This document shows, in pieces, positions 54,173-64,000 of a DNA stretch of 64,000 nt; the stretch's first letter is position 1; each line of letters starts with the position of its first letter. Below the pieces are notes generated by a model. The model searched no databases. It was not told where the DNA came from and saw only the letters and a list, made by a program, of their open reading frames with translations. Both the position numbers and the translations under genes were made by a program. Source of the stretch: Leptolyngbya sp. 'hensonii' (GTDB taxonomy: Bacteria; Cyanobacteriota; Cyanobacteriia; GCF-001939115); NCBI RefSeq assembly GCF_001939115.1, contig NZ_MQTZ01000044.1:124001-188000 (forward strand). Direction: 5' to 3'.

Positions 54173-57034
54173 ATGGCATCCAGTACTGAGTACGCACAAG
54201 AGTATCAACAAGCTTTGAAAGCATACTCACAGGGAAATTACGAACAGGCGGCTGAAGTGATTGATCGCCTGTCAGATAGTTTTCCTGATGATCCCAATGT
54301 TTGTTTGCTGCGCGGGCATATCTATTGCTATGGGTTACAGCAATATGCGATCGCGCGGGATCAGTATCAACGGGTGCTGACTTTAACAACAGACACTCAG
54401 TTTGTTGAGTATGCCAATAATGGTCTGAGTGATATCAGTCAGTTTAGCCCATCCCTGGGAGACGCACCATCCAATTCTACGGAAGATTTTAATCGGGACT
54501 ATCTGGACCCGATCGGCTCGGATTTGGCCAGTGGACCGGTGAGTCGGGGATATCCTCCGGCTGAGGACAATCCTTTTGATTTGGATAACACGGGTCTGGA
54601 TGGGGAGGATAGCTTTTCCTCCTATAACTCGACGGGCAGTTTCGCCACCACGGGACAGGGGCTGGATGAGACTTTTGACTCCAGTACTTTTAATGAAGGG
54701 GGAGACCCCTTTGCTGCTGATGATCCGTTTGCCTTGGAGGATTACTCCGGTAGCGCTCCAAGTACCAGTTTCACGGGTGGCAATACGGGTGGTTTTTCGA
54801 GTCAAGACTTTGCGGTTCCGACCCATTTTGATGATGGATTTCCCCCCCTGGATGCGGGGGAATCAGACCTTCAGTCCTTCGCAACGGACCCGGATAACCT
54901 CTTCAGTGATAGTTTCTTCGACGACTCCAATGGTCCCATGACCGGTCCAGGGGCTTCCAGCGCTGGCCCTCCGACCGGGCCATCTGCTACAGGGCGGTAT
55001 TCTGCACCAAAAACGGGATTCAATAATTTCAATCAACGGGTCACCGAAGAGGAGACCCTGTTTATGAATGCAGACCCGGAGGAGTCCCCTCCCACGCCGA
55101 TCGGCGATCTGGATTACCCATCCAGTAATCAGCCTACGGGGTCCAACCCCTATTCTCAGGATGACCAAACTTTTGTGTCGTCTAATAATTGGGATGGGTT
55201 TAGCCTGTCAGACGCTTCGGATGCGGGTACCTTTGGGAACAGTTCCTTTTCGACGGGGAATGGGCCGCACTCTGGACCCATCACGGGTGGTCAGACCACT
55301 GATTTTCTGCAAGAGTTTGATGAATTTGACGATCTGGGTAATTTGCCCGTTGACTTCGATCTGTCGGAGAACTCTGCTGGTTTTACCAGCCCTTCGATGG
55401 CCACTGGGTTTGGCAATCGAGACAACACGATGGGCAGTCCTAATGGAGAGGTGAGTTTCAATACGGGTAAAGAACGCTCCTCGAATATCCGGGATGATGA
55501 GATGTTCAGTATCTCCGCCACTTCAGAGCAGGTTCCTGTGTTTGCACCACCGGAAACTCGGAGTTCCGAACCTGTAGCGACTGGGGAGCGATCGTCCTTT
55601 GCCTTTTTTGAGGATGCTTCCCTGACGGCTAAGCCTCTGTACATGGCGGTGGCAACGGGAGCAATTTCTGCTGTTGCAGTGGCCCTGGCTATTTTTGGGG
55701 GGGCTGCCCTATTCAGTAAGGATAAGCCAGATGTGGTCGGTGAGTTGCGTAAAAGTGGCGGGATTGCGACAGTCCTGGCTTTTGTGGCTGGCTTTGGCAC
55801 CACACTTACCTTGGGGCAGGTCATGACCCGGCAAATTAAGCGCTCCACCGATGATCTGCAGTCTCAATTTAATGCTGTCTGCCAGAATAACCTGGATGCT
55901 CGGGCCTCGGTTTTCTCTGAGGATGAGTTTGGGCAACTGGCTACCGGGTTTAATAACATGGCCCGGTTTATTCTGACCACCACCAGTGAAGCCCAGCGGA
56001 AAGCGGAAGAGCAGGAGCAGGCTAAGGAAGATCTGCAACGTCAGGTAATTCGCCTGCTGGATGATGTGGAAGGGGCGGCCCGGGGAGATCTGACGGTGCA
56101 GGCAGAAGTCACCGCAGACGTGTTGGGCGCTGTGGCGGACTCCTTTAACTTGACCATTCAGAACCTGCGAGACATTGTGCAACAGGTGAAGATCGCCGCT
56201 CGACAGGTGGCGAAGGGTGCAACCGATTCGGAAACATTTGCCCGTGGCCTGTCTTCTGATGCTTTGCGGCAGGCAGAAGAACTGGCTGTGACTCTAAATT
56301 CGGTGCAGGTGATGACGGACTCGATTCAGCGGGTGGCAGAAAGCGCTCGTCAGGCCGAGGAAGTGGCCCGATCGGCATCGGCAACGGCACTGAAAGGTGG
56401 GGAATCGGTGGAAAGTACGGTGGCCGGTATTTTGAAAATTCGGGAAACGGTAGCAGAAACCACGCGCAAGGTGAAGCGTTTGGCGGAATCGTCTCAGGAG
56501 ATTTCCAAGATTGTGGCCTTGATTTCTCAGATTGCTTCCCGTACGAACCTGTTGGCCTTGAACGCCAGTATTGAGGCAGCCAGGGCAGGAGAAGCAGGAC
56601 GAGGGTTCGCGATCGTGGCAGATGAGGTGCGTCAGCTGGCAGACCGGGCCGCGAAAGCATCGAAGGAAATTGAACAGATTGTGTTACAGATTCAGAGTGA
56701 AACGGGGTCTGTAATGACCGCCATGGAAGAGGGGACTCAGCAGGTGATTGAGGGAACTCGCTTGGCGGAACAAGCCAAGCGATCGCTGGAGGACATTATT
56801 CAAGTGTCCAACCGGATTGATGCGCTGGTGCGGTCCATTACAGCGGATACCGTTGAACAAACAGAAACCTCCAGAGCGGTGGCCCACGTTATGCAATCGG
56901 TTGAGTTGACGGCCCAGGAAACCTCTCAGGAATCTCAAAGGGTATCTGCAGCACTCCAGAACCTGGTGGGTGTTGCCCGAGATCTGCTGTCCTCCGTGGA
57001 ACGGTTCCGAGTTGAGACAGGGGAACGCCAGTGA
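54173..57034 (+). CDS. pilJ: methyl-accepting chemotaxis receptor PilJ/HmpD
   Basis: A 953-residue receptor. A TPR-like helical N terminus (residues about 5-75, [20 protein letters not shown]) is followed by about 400 residues of Asp/Ser/Gly/Phe-rich disorder. Two membrane helices (about 487-512 and 528-548) are separated by only about 16 residues. Then come a HAMP-like region and the MCP signalling domain with the hairpin tip [20 protein letters not shown] (about residue 785). There is no periplasmic sensor domain, so the signal must be cytoplasmic or in the membrane. Fourth gene of the pil/hmp operon. Confidence 0.9.
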   Translation: MASSTEYAQEYQQALKAYSQGNYEQAAEVIDRLSDSFPDDPNVCLLRGHIYCYGLQQYAIARDQYQRVLTLTTDTQFVEYANNGLSDISQFSPSLGDAPSNSTEDFNRDYLDPIGSDLASGPVSRGYPPAEDNPFDLDNTGLDGEDSFSSYNSTGSFATTGQGLDETFDSSTFNEGGDPFAADDPFALEDYSGSAPSTSFTGGNTGGFSSQDFAVPTHFDDGFPPLDAGESDLQSFATDPDNLFSDSFFDDSNGPMTGPGASSAGPPTGPSATGRYSAPKTGFNNFNQRVTEEETLFMNADPEESPPTPIGDLDYPSSNQPTGSNPYSQDDQTFVSSNNWDGFSLSDASDAGTFGNSSFSTGNGPHSGPITGGQTTDFLQEFDEFDDLGNLPVDFDLSENSAGFTSPSMATGFGNRDNTMGSPNGEVSFNTGKERSSNIRDDEMFSISATSEQVPVFAPPETRSSEPVATGERSSFAFFEDASLTAKPLYMAVATGAISAVAVALAIFGGAALFSKDKPDVVGELRKSGGIATVLAFVAGFGTTLTLGQVMTRQIKRSTDDLQSQFNAVCQNNLDARASVFSEDEFGQLATGFNNMARFILTTTSEAQRKAEEQEQAKEDLQRQVIRLLDDVEGAARGDLTVQAEVTADVLGAVADSFNLTIQNLRDIVQQVKIAARQVAKGATDSETFARGLSSDALRQAEELAVTLNSVQVMTDSIQRVAESARQAEEVARSASATALKGGESVESTVAGILKIRETVAETTRKVKRLAESSQEISKIVALISQIASRTNLLALNASIEAARAGEAGRGFAIVADEVRQLADRAAKASKEIEQIVLQIQSETGSVMTAMEEGTQQVIEGTRLAEQAKRSLEDIIQVSNRIDALVRSITADTVEQTETSRAVAHVMQSVELTAQETSQESQRVSAALQNLVGVARDLLSSVERFRVETGERQ

Positions 57035-57247
57035 TTTCTAGTCAGGTTATGTTGCAGAGGTGTCAGTGCTTTGGATGCTGTTTGTAAACGGATCGGCTAC
57101 ATTGGAACCAGCGAAAGAATCTGCTTAGATCAGGTCATGCCCTGCTTGATTGACCGCAAAGCAAGCTTGGAGGGGGTTTCTGAATTTCTTCTGGCCTGTG
57201 GTCAATTTACTTACCCATCATGCTCTCTCTAAAGGTAGGACAGTACT

Positions 57248-60200
57248 ATGCTGCCGGAACAACAACAACGAATCATGGGCTACTTCATTGAGGAGGCGAA
57301 GGACCACCTCAATACCATTGAGCAAGGTTTGTTGAATCTGCAGAGTACGATTGCAGAGCCGGAAATGATTAATGAAGTTTTCCGGGCAGCCCATTCTGTG
57401 AAAGGTGGCGCGGCCATGCTGGGGATTAGTAGCATCCAAAAGACAGCTCACCGTCTGGAAGACTACTTCAAAATTTTGAAGGAAGAGCAGCGTCCCATCA
57501 AGATTGATCAGAAGCTGGAATCCCTTTTCTTACGAGTTTTTGACACACTGAATGAGTTGCTGGAACAGCTCCAGGGGCCTTTTGGCTTGAGTGAGGATGT
57601 GGCTAATGGCATTATGGCTAATGCTGAGCCTGTGTTTGAGCAACTTCATCACCATCTGGAAGCTCTGGTGGATCAGACAGAAGGGTCTCCCACACCTGCG
57701 GCTCAACCGGTCTGGATGTCTGCGGCTGAAGTGCCCCAGCCTGTCGTAACTCCGCCAGCAGCAACGCCAGCCACAGTTTTTCAGTCGGATGTGCCCAATC
57801 GATTGCGGGATATTCTCCAACTTTTCAAGCAGCCTGAAACGGCTGAAACCCGGCAACAATTGCAGGGGCTCTGTGAGGCTCTGAAGCAATGTGGGGATCA
57901 GTTCAATCTAGCAGGTTGGTGTGAACTTTTGGATGTGACCCGTCAGGTGCTGGGTAATTCGGCTAACCCTTATCGCACCCTGGCTCCGATCGTCATCAAG
58001 GAGCTAAAGCAAGCTCAGGATCTGGTTCTTGCTGGCCGATCTGCAGAGATTGCCTGTAGTCAGAAATTAAGAGAATTACTGCCTTTAACTGCAGCTGAGG
58101 CTCCTCAGGATCTGGATGACTTGTTCGCTGAGCCCTCCCCTGTTGCAGCGGTGGGTGCATTGGATAGCTTTGCTGAATCTGCTGCCCTGGACTCTTTCGA
58201 CCTGACCGGCTTGATTCCCTCTGGCTCAGATGGCCTGGATCAGGTGCTGGGCGATGATCTGGGCGATGATTTGGCGATCGAACAGCCTGGTCCAGAAGTG
58301 GGCATGGCAGAGTTGAATAGCCTGGCCGATCTGTTTGAGGGAGAAGCGCTAGACTTGGGCTCCACCTGGCAGGAAGAGGAGGTGCTGGGAGAGATGCAAA
58401 CGACCCTTCAGGCCCCCGATGTGCCGGAAGATTTTGGGGCAACGGGTGACTTCTCCGATCTCCTCGGGGGAGATCTGTCTAATGGGGCAGAGTCTACAGC
58501 CGATCAGGGGGATGACCTGGCCGATCTATTTGGAGATGATGATTTCCTGGGTAATGCCACGGCGCATCAGGCGGGGCCAACGATGGATCAACTGGATCCG
58601 GCTGCCCAACTGGATGATCTTCTGGGAGACGACAGCTTTGCAGAGGCACTTTCTGCCTACCCAGAAACAGCGGCTCATCCCTCCCCGCTGGCTGACCTGG
58701 GTGAATTGTTCGGTGAACTTGATGTAACGGATATGGGTGGGTCTTCTCCTCAGGCAGATGGGCCGATCTCAGACTCCGCTGAATTTGCGATCTCAGGGCT
58801 GCAAGATGCCCCCTTGGATGATCTGGATCTCTTTGATATATCAGAGTCTGAGGCGGTATCGGAGACTGGTGGAAATAGCTTTGCTCTGAGCGATTTTCTG
58901 GGAGACTCTGCTGCTCTGGAAGAACCCGGGTCCTTCAGTCAGGGGAACGATGATCTGGGAGATTTGTTCGGTTTATCTGATCAGGCTTTATCCGATGCTT
59001 CGGGGTCTGATTTGGATGATTTGTTCGAAGAATCTCAGACAACGGCTGCTTTAGAAGGCTCTTCCAGTGACGATCTGAGCCTGGATGAGCTGGAAGCTTC
59101 AGCGGCTGCCGTACCTGGGATACCTGAGAGCTTAGAGTCTGGTCTGGATCTGGACCTCTGGGGAGAAGCCCTGCCTGAGAGTGCTGCTGCCTTGGCTGCT
59201 GAACAGGCTGAAATTCCCGTGCATGAGACGGAATCGGTGCTGACTGATCTGGATGCGCTGGAGTTCTCTGCTCCAGGCCTAGAACTGGCCGATCGTGCCC
59301 CTGATCTCGATAATTTGTTTGGGGATGCCCCGGCTCTAGAGACTGCTTCTGGGGATGACTTGTTTGACTCTCCTGAGGATAATTTGTTTGGGGATGCCCC
59401 AGCTCCAGAGACTGCTTCTGGGGATGACCTGTTTGGGGAGACTTCGGCTGTAGATGTTGCCCTTGGGGATAGCCTGTTTGATGAGCCCTCATCTGACCCA
59501 ACGGCTGTGGTTGAAGACCAATCGCTTGAAGCCTGGTTGAATGAGGATGACGTGACCGGGGCAGGTGATTTTTCAGGCTCCCTGGATGATCTATTTGGCG
59601 AAGAGACAGGTCTTGCCGAAGATTCGGAGGCAGACCTGGATGAGCTGGCTGGGTTCGCCTTAGAGTCTCCTCTAGACAAGATGGTGATGCCTGACCTGCC
59701 TCCAGCCATGGCCGTGGATTTGAATGACAGCCTGGAACAGATTGAGGATGACCTGGAAGGGTTGGCTCCAGGGGAGAATTTGCCGGATCTGGAGGATTTG
59801 TCTGGACCGGGGGTCGATCTGATGGCAGGCCAGGAAGGCCCGGATCTGGATGATTTGTTTGGTGAGGATAGTCTGGCGTCTCCTGTGGATGCTGGGGCCA
59901 GCGAAGAGACGGGTAAATTGGGCGACCTGGATGACTTATTTGGTGAAGAGATTACGGCTGCAACTGGGGGGGATGAAACACTAGCTCTGGTTAGTGTAGG
60001 CGATGCCTATGGTCTGGCGGATCTGGACCTGTCAGATGCAACAGACGTAACAACACCGTCAGAAACGTTGATCACGGATGCCGAAGCTGGTTCTGGTGGG
60101 GATGAGTTTGATGATCTGGAAGCCCTGCTGGGAGAAGCCCCAGCGGCTGCTGTGGAGTCTGCGCCACGGGCTGCAACCCCAGAGATAGATGACTTTGCCG

Positions 60201-62347
60201 ATCTGGAGGCCCTCTTAGGGGATAGCCCGATCGCGGCAGAACCCTCTATGGTTCCATTACAGGCAACTTCCTATAGCGCTGCCCCATCTGCGCCTGAAGC
60301 AGAATTTGATGATCTGGAAAAACTGCTGGAAGATGCAGATAAGACGATGGGGGGAACCCCCACGGTGAAACCGGGACGGGGTGGAGCCCCCCCGGTGCGG
60401 CGTCCTCGTCCGGCTACGCTGGTAGACCAGACCATGCGGGTGCCAGTAAAGCAACTGGACAATTTGAGTAACCTGGTGGGGGAACTGGTGGTAAACCGGA
60501 ACAGCCTGGAGCAGGACCAGGAGCGTCTGCGGCAATTTCTGGATAACCTTCTCTACCAGGTGCAGCAGCTCAGTGATGTGGGCCAGCGGATGCGAGATCT
60601 ATATGAGCGATCGTTGCTGGAGAGTTCTCTGCTGGCCAGCCGCCAGAGCTACTATGCGTCGGGAACCTCTCAGACCAGCCACTCGACAGGGGCCAGCTTT
60701 GATGCCTTGGAGATGGATCGGTTCACTGGTTTCCACTCTCTTTCCCAAGAGATGATTGAATTGATTGTCCGAGTTCGGGAATCCTCATCGGACATTGAGT
60801 TCATCATTGATGAAACCGATCAGGTAACCCGTAACTTTCGTCAGGTGACGACTCAGCTTCAAGAAGGGCTGACCCGTGCCCGAATGGTTCCTTTCTCCCA
60901 GACTGCCGATCGCCTGCCCCGGGGGGTACGAGACAATGCCATTGAGTATGGCAAGCAGGCTGAATTAATCATCGAAGGTCGGGAAACCCTGATCGATAAG
61001 ATGATTCTGGAAAAACTGATTGACCCGTTGACCCACCTGGTGAATAATGCGGTGGCCCATGGGGTGGAGAGACCCGAAGTGCGAATGGCTGCTGGTAAGC
61101 CCGCGACTGGAAAAATTACTGTGCGTGCCTTCTATCAGGGGAACCAGACCGTCATTTCTGTGTCGGATGATGGGGCTGGGATTGATCCAGAGCGGATTAA
61201 GGCGAAAGCGATCGAGAAGGGGCTGATTACGCCTGCTGAGGCGAGGGGCATGTCCCGTCTGGATGTCTACGATATTCTGTTCTTACCTGGTTTCAGCGGG
61301 GCCGATCAGGTGACCAAAATCGCTGGTCGGGGAGTGGGGATGGATGTGGTCCGCACCAACCTGAATGAGATTCGGGGGGCTGTCAGTATTGATTCGAATA
61401 TTGGGCGAGGCACGACCTTTACGATTCGCCTGCCCCTGACCCTCAGTATTTCTAAGGCTCTGTGCTGTATCAGTAACCGGGCCCGAATTGCCTTCCCAAT
61501 GGACGGGGTAGAAGATATGCTGGATGTCCCCAGGGAACGGATTCAGACCAATGCCAATGGCCAACCCTGCATCCTCTGGCGGGATATGATGCTGCCGTTC
61601 CAGTCTCTTTCGGATGTGCTGAAGTACAGCCGCTACCTGGGGCGGGGCAGTGTCTACGGCGGGAACCAGGAGGATGATATTGTTTCGATCGTCGTTCTCC
61701 GAAGCGCTGGGAACTTTATTGCTCTGCAGGTAGACCAGGTTCTGGGTGAACAGGAAATTGTAATTAAGCAACTGGAGGGGCCTGTACCCAAGCCCATTGG
61801 GGTGGCGGGGGCAACGGTATTAGGGGATGGGCGGATCATGCCGATCGCCGATGTGCTGGAATTGATAGATCTGGTGCAGGGACGCATCCGCCATGGTGCC
61901 GGTCCTAACCTGTGGGATCAGAACGACCAGCCTGCTGAACCCGTGGTCACAGCAGCTGAGCCGACGGTCCTGATCGTGGATGATTCCATCACGGTACGGG
62001 AGTTGCTCTCCATGACCTTTAATAAGGTGGGCTATCGGGTGGAGCAGGCCCGTGATGGCCAGGAAGCCTGGGAAAAACTGCGATCTGGCTTGCCCTGTGA
62101 TATGGTCTTCTGTGACATTGAGATGCCCCGGATGGATGGCCTGGAGCTTCTGTCGCGCATTCAGAAGGACCCAACCCTGAACCATCTGCCGATCGCCATG
62201 TTGACCTCACGGGGAGCTGATCGTCACCGTCAGATGGCCATCCAACTGGGGGCAAGGGGCTACTTCACGAAGCCCTATCTGGAGGAGGCGCTGCTGGATG
62301 CGGCCCAGCGCATGCTCAAGGGTGAGATTTTGGTGGCTGCCGGTTAA
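57248..62347 (+). CDS. pilL: hybrid CheA-like histidine kinase PilL/HmpE
   Basis: A 1699-residue CheA family kinase. The Hpt domain is at residues 1-110 with phospho-histidine His49 in FRAAHSVKGGAAMLG. A helical Hpt-like segment lies at about 180-270. Then comes an acidic linker of about 750 residues (290-1040) with around twenty variants of a DLDDLFGE motif. The dimerisation region starts VDQTMRVPVKQLDNLSNLVG (about 1057), followed by the ATPase (HLVNNAVAHGVERP, SVSDDGAGIDPERI, GRGVGMDVVRTNL), a CheW domain and a C-terminal receiver (LIVDDSITVRELL, VFCDIEMPRMDG, FTKPYLEE). Kinase of the pilus system. The linker is far longer than the usual family. Confidence 0.93.
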   Translation: MLPEQQQRIMGYFIEEAKDHLNTIEQGLLNLQSTIAEPEMINEVFRAAHSVKGGAAMLGISSIQKTAHRLEDYFKILKEEQRPIKIDQKLESLFLRVFDTLNELLEQLQGPFGLSEDVANGIMANAEPVFEQLHHHLEALVDQTEGSPTPAAQPVWMSAAEVPQPVVTPPAATPATVFQSDVPNRLRDILQLFKQPETAETRQQLQGLCEALKQCGDQFNLAGWCELLDVTRQVLGNSANPYRTLAPIVIKELKQAQDLVLAGRSAEIACSQKLRELLPLTAAEAPQDLDDLFAEPSPVAAVGALDSFAESAALDSFDLTGLIPSGSDGLDQVLGDDLGDDLAIEQPGPEVGMAELNSLADLFEGEALDLGSTWQEEEVLGEMQTTLQAPDVPEDFGATGDFSDLLGGDLSNGAESTADQGDDLADLFGDDDFLGNATAHQAGPTMDQLDPAAQLDDLLGDDSFAEALSAYPETAAHPSPLADLGELFGELDVTDMGGSSPQADGPISDSAEFAISGLQDAPLDDLDLFDISESEAVSETGGNSFALSDFLGDSAALEEPGSFSQGNDDLGDLFGLSDQALSDASGSDLDDLFEESQTTAALEGSSSDDLSLDELEASAAAVPGIPESLESGLDLDLWGEALPESAAALAAEQAEIPVHETESVLTDLDALEFSAPGLELADRAPDLDNLFGDAPALETASGDDLFDSPEDNLFGDAPAPETASGDDLFGETSAVDVALGDSLFDEPSSDPTAVVEDQSLEAWLNEDDVTGAGDFSGSLDDLFGEETGLAEDSEADLDELAGFALESPLDKMVMPDLPPAMAVDLNDSLEQIEDDLEGLAPGENLPDLEDLSGPGVDLMAGQEGPDLDDLFGEDSLASPVDAGASEETGKLGDLDDLFGEEITAATGGDETLALVSVGDAYGLADLDLSDATDVTTPSETLITDAEAGSGGDEFDDLEALLGEAPAAAVESAPRAATPEIDDFADLEALLGDSPIAAEPSMVPLQATSYSAAPSAPEAEFDDLEKLLEDADKTMGGTPTVKPGRGGAPPVRRPRPATLVDQTMRVPVKQLDNLSNLVGELVVNRNSLEQDQERLRQFLDNLLYQVQQLSDVGQRMRDLYERSLLESSLLASRQSYYASGTSQTSHSTGASFDALEMDRFTGFHSLSQEMIELIVRVRESSSDIEFIIDETDQVTRNFRQVTTQLQEGLTRARMVPFSQTADRLPRGVRDNAIEYGKQAELIIEGRETLIDKMILEKLIDPLTHLVNNAVAHGVERPEVRMAAGKPATGKITVRAFYQGNQTVISVSDDGAGIDPERIKAKAIEKGLITPAEARGMSRLDVYDILFLPGFSGADQVTKIAGRGVGMDVVRTNLNEIRGAVSIDSNIGRGTTFTIRLPLTLSISKALCCISNRARIAFPMDGVEDMLDVPRERIQTNANGQPCILWRDMMLPFQSLSDVLKYSRYLGRGSVYGGNQEDDIVSIVVLRSAGNFIALQVDQVLGEQEIVIKQLEGPVPKPIGVAGATVLGDGRIMPIADVLELIDLVQGRIRHGAGPNLWDQNDQPAEPVVTAAEPTVLIVDDSITVRELLSMTFNKVGYRVEQARDGQEAWEKLRSGLPCDMVFCDIEMPRMDGLELLSRIQKDPTLNHLPIAMLTSRGADRHRQMAIQLGARGYFTKPYLEEALLDAAQRMLKGEILVAAG

Positions 62348-62419
62348 GCTGGCGGCTGATCTATTGGATCAGTCTTCCTGGCGCTCCCCCTGAGTGAGGC
62401 TTGCTGGAAGGTTGGGGTC

Positions 62420-63706
62420 ATGTCTAAGCCTTTCGTGAGAAATAATTCAGGGTACGATCGGGCTGAGACAATCCACCCATCTCCCATGACTTCTTCCGAC
62501 AAACATCCGATTTCCCGTCTGACCCGATTACTCCCGGTGGAGCAGGTGGCCCGCACGATCGTCCAGTGGTTTAAAGTGAGTGACGATCAGATGGCTGAAA
62601 TCTTGACCCAGGTGCGGGCTGAGTTACCCACGACTGAGGTGCTGCTGATGGGTAAGCCCCAGGCGGGCAAGAGTTCGATCGTGCGGGGTTTGACGGGGGT
62701 TTCCCCGGAAATTATCGGTCAGGGGTTTAGGCCCCATACCCAGCATACGGAGCGTTATGCCTATCCTTCTAGCGACCTGCCCCTGCTGATTTTCACCGAT
62801 ACGGTGGGCCTGGGAGATGGGGGCCAGGAGACTGAAACCATTCTGCAGGAACTGGTTAGCGATCTGCAGCCAACGAGTCGTCAGGCCCGAATTTTCATCC
62901 TGACCGTGAAGATCAATGATTTTGCCACAGCCACCTTGCGGAACATTGCCCAGGATCTGCGACGACGTTACCCGGCGATTCCCTGCTTGTTGGCCGTCAC
63001 CTGCTTACATGAGGAGTATCCCTCTGGAACTGCCGATCATCCGGCCTATCCCCCTGATTTTGAGCCAATCAGTCGCCCCTTTACCGCTCTGCAGCAGGGG
63101 TTTACTGGCCTGTACGATCGGGCCATCCTCCTGGACTTCACCCTGGAAGAAGACGGCTACACCCCCGTATTTTATGGGCTGGAGGCCTTGCGAGATGCCT
63201 TGGCTGATCTGCTACCAGAGGCGGAGGCGCGGGCCATTCACCAGCTTCTGGATCAGGGGATCGGAAAACAATTGGGTAGCCTCTATCGGGATGTCGGTCG
63301 CCGCTACATTGCCGCCTTTGCCGTGATGGCAGCGACTTTGGCTGCCGTGCCGCTGCCCTTCGCTACCATGCCAGTGTTAACGGCCCTGCAAGTGTCCCTG
63401 ATAGGGCTCCTGGGCAGCTTGTATGGTCAGACCCTGACGCCTTCCCAGGCTGGCGGTGTGGTCAGTGCGATCGCTGGCGGATTCCTGGCCCAGGCGATCG
63501 GACGGGAGTTAATCAAGTTTCTGCCGGGGTTTGGCAGTGTGATTGCGGCATCCTGGGCTGCGGCCTATACTTGGGCTCTGGGTGAGGGAGCCTGCGTCTA
63601 CTTCGGAGATGTCATGGGGGGGCGTAAGCCCGATCCCCAGCGTATTCAAGCAGTGATGCAGGAATCGTTTCGATTGGCTAGGGACCGGTTTAAAGAAATC
63701 CAGTGA
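62420..63706 (+). CDS. Era/dynamin-like GTPase with C-terminal hydrophobic domain
   Basis: A 428-residue GTPase. The P loop is GKPQAGKSS (residues 78-86), G3 is DTVGLGDG (about 131-138) and a TCLHEE segment (about 195) stands in place of NKxD. The C-terminal third has hydrophobic helices (YIAAFAVMAATLAAVPLPFA, LTALQVSLIGLLGSLYGQTL, AGGFLAQAIGRELIKFLPG), as in DUF697-type cyanobacterial GTPases that associate with membranes. The start may be ATG 62420 or 62486 (MTSSDKHP). It lies 73 bases after pilL and may be read through from it. Role unknown. Confidence 0.82.
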   Translation: MSKPFVRNNSGYDRAETIHPSPMTSSDKHPISRLTRLLPVEQVARTIVQWFKVSDDQMAEILTQVRAELPTTEVLLMGKPQAGKSSIVRGLTGVSPEIIGQGFRPHTQHTERYAYPSSDLPLLIFTDTVGLGDGGQETETILQELVSDLQPTSRQARIFILTVKINDFATATLRNIAQDLRRRYPAIPCLLAVTCLHEEYPSGTADHPAYPPDFEPISRPFTALQQGFTGLYDRAILLDFTLEEDGYTPVFYGLEALRDALADLLPEAEARAIHQLLDQGIGKQLGSLYRDVGRRYIAAFAVMAATLAAVPLPFATMPVLTALQVSLIGLLGSLYGQTLTPSQAGGVVSAIAGGFLAQAIGRELIKFLPGFGSVIAASWAAAYTWALGEGACVYFGDVMGGRKPDPQRIQAVMQESFRLARDRFKEIQ

Positions 63707-63906
63707 ATTCCGAGGATTTCTAAAATATTGGACGCAGAGCGGCTTCCTGTGGTATAGACTAAGAACCAAATTTTATCAAGTGGGGAGCCAATGCGATTTC
63801 AGTCTACCCCAAGCTTCTGGCATTCCGTGAATGGATGTAAAGTTTTGGTCCTGAAATCGGCCTTTAACGTTAGGCTCCCGGCGTAATCCTTCGACAAAAG
63901 GTCAGC

Positions 63907-64000
63907 ATGGAATACTGGGAATTTCTACTTCAAAAAGAGGGCGATCGCTCCTGGTTGCCCCTGGAATCTCCGGATGTAGAGATTCTGGAAGGACGCTATC
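63907..64000 (+). CDS. partial gene at window end
   Basis: The first 31 codons (MEYWEFLLQKEGDRSWLPLE, then SPDVEILEGRY) of a gene cut by the window edge. The wording resembles a conserved cyanobacterial protein of unknown function, but too little remains to name it. The HIP1 octamer GCGATCGC is inside the coding region at about 63941. Confidence 0.6.
   Translation, partial: MEYWEFLLQKEGDRSWLPLESPDVEILEGRY

Noticed and set aside
59035-59709. 224-codon minus-strand frame opposite pilL
   Set aside because: A serine/arginine/proline-rich shadow of the repetitive acidic linker codons; the plus-strand kinase explains the DNA.

Overview
The window comes from a cyanobacterium. It carries ycf3 (photosystem I assembly), a probable psb35 (photosystem II), an nblB-like phycobilisome protein, many HIP1-type GCGATCGC octamers, and a complete pil/hmp chemotaxis-like locus including hmpF, a gene typical of filamentous, pilus-motile (hormogonium-forming or Leptolyngbya/Oscillatoriales-like) species. 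Base composition looks moderately GC-rich throughout. I see no heterocyst genes, no complete insertion sequence, no CRISPR array and no phage genes.

Layout. 0-7.3 kb: a small conserved gene and a methyltransferase on the minus strand, then a tight plus-strand operon of an AtzG-like small subunit, an AtzE-family amidohydrolase, an FAD-dependent oxidoreductase and a large methyltransferase-TPR-SPINDLY glycosyltransferase fusion. Each of its three junctions is a 4-nt ATGA stop/start overlap. 7.3-20.6 kb: two Uma2-family genes, a bestrophin-like membrane protein, a CNNM/CorC-type membrane protein, mfd, several hypotheticals, trhO, tRNA-Ala(UGC) and an alpha/beta hydrolase. 20.6-25.3 kb: psb35-like gene with an HLR1-type upstream site, a nested repeat element, hisC, an XRE regulator, asnS and small cyanobacterial genes. 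25.6-34 kb: anti-sigma-type kinase, GT4 glycosyltransferase, PEP-CTERM protein, nblB, pentapeptide protein, then a processive GT2 plus glycosidase pair behind a long structured leader. 34-44.8 kb: gatC, ycf3, DUF4340, U32 protein, GldG/permease/ATPase gliding-type ABC cluster, fasciclin protein, ilvN and a hydrolase. 44.9-48.7 kb: an LPGNRP-repeat protein, a lipoprotein with a pilin-like domain, mutS. 48.8-62.3 kb: hmpF divergent from pilG-pilH-pilI-pilJ-pilL (hmp). 62.4-64 kb: a GTPase and the start of a further gene.

How the genes relate. The pil/hmp block is one signalling system (two response regulators, CheW adaptor, receptor, CheA-like kinase, coiled-coil effector) controlling type IV pili. 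The GT4, PEP-CTERM and GT2/glycosidase genes fit surface polysaccharide and extracellular matrix functions that support such motility. The GldG/permease/ATPase/DUF4340 genes look like one ABC module now split by a U32 gene. The most unusual features are the translationally coupled amidase/oxidoreductase/glycosyltransferase operon, the roughly 750-residue acidic repeat linker in the CheA-like kinase, the LPGNRP-repeat protein paired with a pilin-like lipoprotein, the HLR1-like site at psb35, and a repeat element inserted inside another repeat. All functional calls rest on recognising motifs by eye; no database search was run.
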